The notes under the pieces are model-generated. The model searched no databases. It was given only the letters and a program-made list of their open reading frames with translations, and was not told the DNA's origin. A DNA stretch of 19,626 nt, taken from contig JBBRUG010000077.1 in NCBI GenBank assembly GCA_038247995.1, positions 1 through 19,626 on the forward strand, read 5' to 3'. This stretch comes from JBBRUG01 sp038247995 (GTDB lineage: Bacteria > Chloroflexota > Chloroflexia > Chloroflexales > Chloroflexaceae). Positions 15,842 to 19,626 of the stretch are shown here, in pieces (within the stretch, counting starts at the first letter, position 1; each line of letters starts with the position of its first letter). The translations under genes were made by a program, and so were the position numbers.

Positions 15842-16702
15842 GTGAACGCAGTAGCTCCAGCGACACCACCCTTGATCAGTGCGCGGGGACTGGTAAAAAT
15901 TTATCAGGTCGCCGAGCTTGAAGTGGTGGCGCTCCAGGGTCTGGATCTCGAGATCGCCCAGAGTGAATTACTGGCCCTCGTCGGCCCATCGGGATCAGGG
16001 AAGTCGTCGCTGCTGAGCGCCATCGGCGGCCTGGATCGCCCTTCGGCCGGGCAACTGCACGTCGCTGGACGCGACCTGCTCACGCTCACCTCACGCGAAC
16101 TGACCAACTATCGCCGCACACAGGTAGGGCTCGTCTGGCAGCAAACAGCGCGTAACCTTGTGCCATACCTTACTGCCGAGCACAACATCACCACATTGCT
16201 GCAACTTGCCGGTTGGCCTGCCCACGAGCGCCGCGCCTGGGCCAACGAATTGCTTACCGCCGTCGGCATGGCCGACCATGCCCAGCGGAAACCGCCGCAA
16301 CTCTCCGGCGGCCAGCAACAACGCATTGCGCTGGCCTGTGCGCTGGCCAATCGCCCGACGATCCTGCTTGGCGATGAACTGACCGGCGAAGTAGATTGGC
16401 CGACTGCCGAGGCGCTGCTGGCGCTGCTGCGCGATTTGCGCACCCGCTTCGGCTTGACGATCATCATCGTCACCCACGATCCGCGCGTGGCCGAGCGCGC
16501 CGACAGAGTGATCGCCATCCGTGACGGTCGCACAAGCAGCGAAACGGTCGCGACAGCGCGCCAGGAACGCGTCGTACTCGACAACGTGGGACGGCTCCAA
16601 CTCCCCGCCGCGCAACTGCGTCAAGCCGGAATCAACCGCCGCGCCCAGAGCGAACTCACCGCCGACGGCATCTTGATCAGGCCAATTGATGCTGAGCAAT
16701 AG
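15842..16702 (+). CDS. ABC transporter ATPase with AbrB-like C-terminal extension
   Basis: A 286-residue cytoplasmic ATPase that would drive the upstream permease. Walker A is GPSGSGKSS (48-56), Q-loop VWQQ near 98-101, signature LSGGQQQR (154-161), Walker B ILLGDE (174-179) and switch His212. Between Walker B and the D-loop it reads LTGEVD where PTGALD is usual, a mild deviation. After the nucleotide-binding domain comes a ~45-residue tail (~243-281, VVLDNVGRLQLP then AGINRRAQSELTADGILIRP). It follows the pattern of SpoVT/AbrB swapped-hairpin domains: D-x-x-GR-x-x-x-P, a short helix, then strands ending G-I-x-x-x-P. Start is GTG 15842 with AGGA seven nt before it. The next ATPase gene overlaps the end by 14 nt. 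Confidence 0.92.
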   Translation: MNAVAPATPPLISARGLVKIYQVAELEVVALQGLDLEIAQSELLALVGPSGSGKSSLLSAIGGLDRPSAGQLHVAGRDLLTLTSRELTNYRRTQVGLVWQQTARNLVPYLTAEHNITTLLQLAGWPAHERRAWANELLTAVGMADHAQRKPPQLSGGQQQRIALACALANRPTILLGDELTGEVDWPTAEALLALLRDLRTRFGLTIIIVTHDPRVAERADRVIAIRDGRTSSETVATARQERVVLDNVGRLQLPAAQLRQAGINRRAQSELTADGILIRPIDAEQ

Positions 16703-17396
16703 GCCATCGACGCCCATGATCGTGCTCCACAACATCAGCCGCACCTTCGCGACGCCCAGCGGCCCGCTCCACGCGCTGCGTGAACTCGATCTGGAACTGC
16801 CCCAAGGCGGGTTGGTGGTTTTTATGGGCGCAAGCGGCAGCGGTAAAACCACGTTGCTCAACCTGATCGGTGGGCTGGATCAACCAAGCAGCGGGCAGAT
16901 CAGCATTGCCGGGCAGAATCTCGCTGCAATAAGCGCCGGTCAACGCACCCGCTTACGGCGTCGGATCGGCTTCATTTTTCAGAGTTTCGCCTTGCTGCCC
17001 ACAGCTACCGCCTACGAGAATATCGAGATCGGCCTGCGCCTTGCCCGTAGCCTGCCGCGCGCGGAATGGGACGCCGCCATTCGCGCCAGTGTGCACGCCG
17101 TTGAACTCGATGCCTGGATCAACCATCGGCCCTACGAGATGAGCGGTGGACAGCAACAGCGCGTTGCCATCGCCCGGGCACTCGCCATTCGCCCGCACCT
17201 GATCCTGGCCGACGAACCGACAGGCGACCTCGACCGCCAGTTGAGCGAACACGTCTGGCAGCTGCTCCGCGCTCGCGCCGACGAGACCGGCACAACCATC
17301 CTCGCCGCCACGCATGATCCCGGTGCAATGCGCTACGCTACAACCGGTTACACACTTGAGGTAGGCCGGATCACCCAGATCGTTCCCGGCGCCTGA
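16689..17396 (+). CDS. ABC transporter ATPase (MacB/LolD type)
   Basis: A 235-residue ATPase with complete motifs: Walker A GASGSGKTT (48-56), Q-loop IFQS near 96-99, signature MSGGQQQR (151-158), Walker B LILADEPTGDLD (171-182) and switch His209. Length and motifs match the MacB/LolD class that pairs with FtsX-type permeases. It is the second ATPase of the operon, so the permease may be driven by a heterodimer, or each ATPase may serve one FtsX half; this is inference. ATG 16689 overlaps the upstream gene, with AGG seven nt before. ATG 16716 is an alternative that begins just ahead of the first strand of the domain. Confidence 0.93.
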   Translation: MLSNRPSTPMIVLHNISRTFATPSGPLHALRELDLELPQGGLVVFMGASGSGKTTLLNLIGGLDQPSSGQISIAGQNLAAISAGQRTRLRRRIGFIFQSFALLPTATAYENIEIGLRLARSLPRAEWDAAIRASVHAVELDAWINHRPYEMSGGQQQRVAIARALAIRPHLILADEPTGDLDRQLSEHVWQLLRARADETGTTILAATHDPGAMRYATTGYTLEVGRITQIVPGA

Positions 17397-17420
17397 TTCC
17401 TGAATATTGCCCAATGCGCG

Positions 17421-17429
17421 TGGTATAAT
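17421..17429 (+). promoter_or_regulatory. Extended -10 promoter (TGG-TATAAT) predicting a leaderless transcript
   Basis: A perfect TATAAT (17424-17429) with a TGn extension lies six bases before ATG 17436. The usual -10 to start distance places +1 at or next to the A of the ATG. No Shine-Dalgarno sequence fits in the space. No clear -35 box was found, as expected for extended -10 promoters. Confidence 0.75.
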
Positions 17430-17435
17430 CAGGCC

Positions 17436-18293
17436 ATGCTTCGCTTGCCAATGCTGTTTCAATCTGCTTCCAAAACGACGCCCATCGGTGTCGCCACTGA
17501 ACGCCATACGCGCCTGAGCATCGGCTATTTGCGCGCCGGCGACAGCGGCCCGCCGGTAATCCTGCTGCACGGCTGGGGCGCGTTTAAAGAACTCTGGTGG
17601 TCGACCCTGAATGACCTGGGGCGCGATCACCGCTGCTTCGCGCTTGATGTGCCCGGCCACGGCGAGTCGGCTCTCGGTTCCGCCGCCAGCATCAGCGCGG
17701 TCGCCGACGCAATCGGCGCCTTCTGCGACGACCTGAACCTGCGCGAGATCGTTCTTGTCGGCCATTCGATGGGCGGGGCCGTTGCTGCCGATCTGGCGAT
17801 TCGCCGCCCCGAACTCGTCGCCCGCCTCGTGCTGGTCGATGCCGCTATCGATCCCAAGCGTTTGCCCAGCTACTCGCGCACCTACCTCATTCCGGTCAGC
17901 GGCTGGGTCGTTCTGCGCATGGCCCAGTTCCTCGGCCGCACCTTTATGCGCCCGGTCGGCCTGCTTATTCCGCACGAACACGGCGGCGGCTGGCTGCGGC
18001 CCTGGTTCCGTCGCGCAGCCTATCTGTCTATGTGGGACGCATTCGCGCTGCATATGCTGCTCCAGGCGCTCTTTAGCGCTACCGCCGTTGATCGGCTGGC
18101 CGAGATCAAGATGCCCACGCTGATCGTCGGCGGCCAATTTGATCAACTCGTCACCCCGGCGCACTCCCACCGGATCGCTGAAGCGATCCCCGGCGCCAAA
18201 TATATCGAAATCAGCGGCGCCATGCATAACCCGATGGACGAACGCCCACGCCACTTCAATCGCGCGTTGCGGGGCTGGCTGGAGTCAGCCTGA
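17436..18293 (+). CDS. Alpha/beta-fold hydrolase
   Basis: A 285-residue protein of the alpha/beta hydrolase superfamily. The oxyanion-loop motif is HGWG (45-48), and the nucleophile elbow GHSMGG has Ser111. The acid is probably Asp236 in GGQFDQLV, and His264 in GAMHNPMDERP completes the triad. A lid region lies between ~140 and 215. No signal peptide is seen, although the first ten residues are mildly hydrophobic. Substrate cannot be told from sequence; esterase, lactonase or C-C hydrolase activity are all possible. It starts a new transcription unit after the efflux operon, with its own extended -10 box abutting the ATG and no ribosome binding site. A second hydrolase follows after a 157-nt repeat-filled gap. 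Confidence 0.9.
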   Translation: MLRLPMLFQSASKTTPIGVATERHTRLSIGYLRAGDSGPPVILLHGWGAFKELWWSTLNDLGRDHRCFALDVPGHGESALGSAASISAVADAIGAFCDDLNLREIVLVGHSMGGAVAADLAIRRPELVARLVLVDAAIDPKRLPSYSRTYLIPVSGWVVLRMAQFLGRTFMRPVGLLIPHEHGGGWLRPWFRRAAYLSMWDAFALHMLLQALFSATAVDRLAEIKMPTLIVGGQFDQLVTPAHSHRIAEAIPGAKYIEISGAMHNPMDERPRHFNRALRGWLESA

Positions 18294-18296
18294 CAG

Positions 18297-18312
18297 GGGG
18301 ACACGGGGACAC
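18297..18312. repeat. Octamer repeat, unit ggggacac (two copies)
   Basis: Two exact units directly follow the first hydrolase stop. The same unit follows the second hydrolase stop at 19260-19275. Confidence 0.75.
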
Positions 18313-18349
18313 CTGACGGTTGGAAATAATGACCGTGTCGTTATACCCG

Positions 18350-18433
18350 GTCACTCGTCACTCGTCACTCGTCACTCGTCACTCGTCACTCGTCACTCAG
18401 CCCTCAGCCCTCAGCCCTCAGTCCTCAGCCCTC
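18350..18433. repeat. Composite heptamer array: gtcactc x7, then agYcctc x5
   Basis: Seven exact copies of gtcactc (18350-18398) pass without a break into agccctc/agtcctc units (18399-18433), keeping the seven-base phase. The ribosome binding site of the second hydrolase begins a few bases later. Peptides from these frames are periodic and not coding. Confidence 0.95.
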
Positions 18434-18450
18434 AGCCATGAGGATCTTGC

Positions 18451-19248
18451 ATGGATCTCGAACCATATCGCAAACAGATCAGCGTATCCGGCACAGCGCC
18501 GGTGCAACTTAGTGTGATCGATGTTGGGCCGCTGGAGGCGCCGGGGCGCGGTACAGTCGTGTTGATCCACGGCTGTGCGGGCAATACCGAGCAGTGGCTG
18601 CGCCAGATCGAACACCTCGCCCCGCACTACCGGATTGTCGCCCCCGACTTGCGCGGCCACGGCAACTCACAGGTGGTTAACTCGGCCTATTCGCTCGAAG
18701 AGTTCTGCTGGGACACCACTCAGGTACTCACGCAGCTGGCCGTCGAAGACCCGTTCGTGCTCATGGCCCACTCATTCGGCGGGCCGATTGCGATCACCTT
18801 CGCCGCGACCCAACCGCAAAAAATCAGCAAACTGGTGCTGATCGCTACCGGCCCCGAGATGCACATCAATCCGCTCCATGAATGGGTGATCAAGCTACCC
18901 TTCCCACTGGGCATGCTCGAACGGTTGCGCCCGATCGTAATGCCGAAAAGCTACGCGCCGGTAAGCGTCATTCAGCGTATTCTCGCCGGTACACTCTTTA
19001 AGTGGGACGGCTACGCGGCGCTGCCGCAAGTACGCACACCCACGCTGATTATCGCCGGTCAGTGGGATTTTATCGCCACGGTTGCCCAGGCCGAAGCAGC
19101 GCAGAAACTGATGCCCAATGCGCGCCTTGAAGTGGTGAAATACACCCGCCACTTACCGCATCTTGAACGCCCACAGGCCGTCAATCGCCTGATCGACCGC
19201 TTCCTCACCGGCCCGCGTTCGTGGCGCGAGGAGACGGTGACAGGGTGA
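18451..19248 (+). CDS. Alpha/beta-fold hydrolase
   Basis: A 265-residue alpha/beta hydrolase. The oxyanion-loop HG is at 40-41. The nucleophile elbow reads AHSFGG with Ser108, where an alanine replaces the first glycine of GxSxG, a tolerated change. The acid is likely Asp206 in AGQWDFIA and the histidine His234 in RHLPHLERP, a common ending of this superfamily. No signal peptide or membrane helix is seen. GAGGA six to seven nt before ATG 18451 is a good ribosome binding site. The last codons (EETVTG) read into the octamer repeat, so the C-terminus may have been extended by repeat sequence. It is only distantly similar to the hydrolase upstream, so recent duplication is unlikely. The substrate is unknown. 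Confidence 0.9.
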   Translation: MDLEPYRKQISVSGTAPVQLSVIDVGPLEAPGRGTVVLIHGCAGNTEQWLRQIEHLAPHYRIVAPDLRGHGNSQVVNSAYSLEEFCWDTTQVLTQLAVEDPFVLMAHSFGGPIAITFAATQPQKISKLVLIATGPEMHINPLHEWVIKLPFPLGMLERLRPIVMPKSYAPVSVIQRILAGTLFKWDGYAALPQVRTPTLIIAGQWDFIATVAQAEAAQKLMPNARLEVVKYTRHLPHLERPQAVNRLIDRFLTGPRSWREETVTG

Positions 19249-19250
19249 CA

Positions 19251-19283
19251 GGGGAACACGGGGACACGGGGACACGGGGACGA
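19251..19283. repeat. Octamer tandem repeat, unit ggggacac
   Basis: A nine-base variant (ggggaacac), two exact ggggacac units and one degenerate unit follow the second hydrolase stop. This mirrors the arrangement after the first hydrolase. Confidence 0.85.
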
Positions 19284-19305
19284 AGGACAATCGAAAAGCA
19301 CATCT

Positions 19306-19626
19306 CAGTTCGCAGTCCGCAGTTCGCAGTCTGACAGTCTGACAGTCCGCAGTTCGCAGTTCGCAGTTCGCAGTTCGCAGTCTGACAGTTCGCAGTCCTC
19401 AGTCCGCCGTCCGCCGTCCGCAGTTCGCAGTTCGCAGTCTGACAGTCTGACAGTTCGCAGTTCGCAGTTCGCAGTCCGCAGTCTGGCAGTCTGACAGTCC
19501 GCAGTTCGCAGTTCGCAGTTCGCAGTTCGCAGTCTGACAGTTCGCAGTCCTCAGTCCGCCGTCCGCCGTCCGCAGTTCGCAGTTCGCAGTCTGACAGTCT
19601 GACAGTTCGCAGTTCGCAGTTCGCAG
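19306..19626. repeat. Higher-order tandem repeat (152-nt period) built from cagttcg-type heptamers
   Basis: The segment is made of seven- and eight-base words (gcagttc, gcagtcc, gccgtcc, ctgacagt). A block of 136 nt at 19339-19474 is repeated without any difference at 19491-19626, giving a 152-nt period, and the likeness extends leftwards with a few changes. The array runs off the window edge, so its full length is unknown. There is no gene in 19249-19626. Confidence 0.93.

Noticed and set aside
16953..18254. Minus-strand open frame of 433 codons
   Set aside because: It lies opposite the second ATPase and the first hydrolase, both with full motifs. It has no domain, and long antisense frames are common at this GC content.
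18139..18517. Plus-strand frames with SLVTRHS and ALSPQ repeats
   Set aside because: They are translations of the gtcactc/agccctc array and overlap the hydrolase genes in the wrong frame.
19306..19626. CRISPR-like array
   Set aside because: There are no constant repeats of 25-40 nt with unique spacers; the whole segment consists of short words in tandem, and no cas gene is in the window.

Overview
The window looks like a chromosomal piece of a GC-rich filamentous-type Chloroflexota (Chloroflexia) bacterium. This is inferred from gene style (multi-domain ABC permeases of the FtsX family, tandem solute-binding proteins), from intergenic gaps filled with heptamer and octamer tandem repeats, and from an extended -10 box placed directly against a start codon. 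No rRNA, tRNA or CRISPR array was seen, so the taxonomic call is tentative.

Left part (1-3217, minus strand, GC-rich): a CoA-disulfide-reductase/rhodanese fusion cut by the window edge, and a protein that joins two cyclic-nucleotide-binding-like domains to a 16-cysteine, DmsB-like iron-sulfur region. Both suggest redox or thiol metabolism.

Middle part (about 3320-9130, mostly minus strand, AT-richer): an accessory island. It holds a fused double solute-binding protein, a decayed IS3-family element, and a compact three-gene cassette: a MauE-like membrane protein, a MauD/TlpA-like thioredoxin, and a small Tat-exported protein with 10 cysteines in its predicted 65-residue mature part. The cassette resembles the maturation machinery of methylamine dehydrogenase, but the enzyme itself is absent and the small protein lacks the two tryptophans needed for the TTQ cofactor. 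The island is bounded by two copies of a ~55-bp direct repeat that encodes the C-terminal tail of the solute-binding protein. One copy is the real gene end; the other is a frameshifted remnant just upstream of the MauE-like gene. A divergent LuxR-type regulator with a degenerate receiver (9180-9938) sits next to the cassette.

Right part (10072-17396, plus strand, GC-rich): one tightly packed operon with ECF sigma factor, zinc-binding membrane anti-sigma factor, lipoprotein HlyD/MacA-type adaptor, large FtsX-type permease and two ABC ATPases. Most gene borders overlap or are close, which suggests a self-regulated envelope-stress or efflux system. The first ATPase carries an AbrB-like C-terminal tail. 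Then come two alpha/beta hydrolases (17436-19248). The first has a promoter that predicts leaderless mRNA. The window ends in a higher-order tandem repeat with a 152-nt period that continues beyond the edge.
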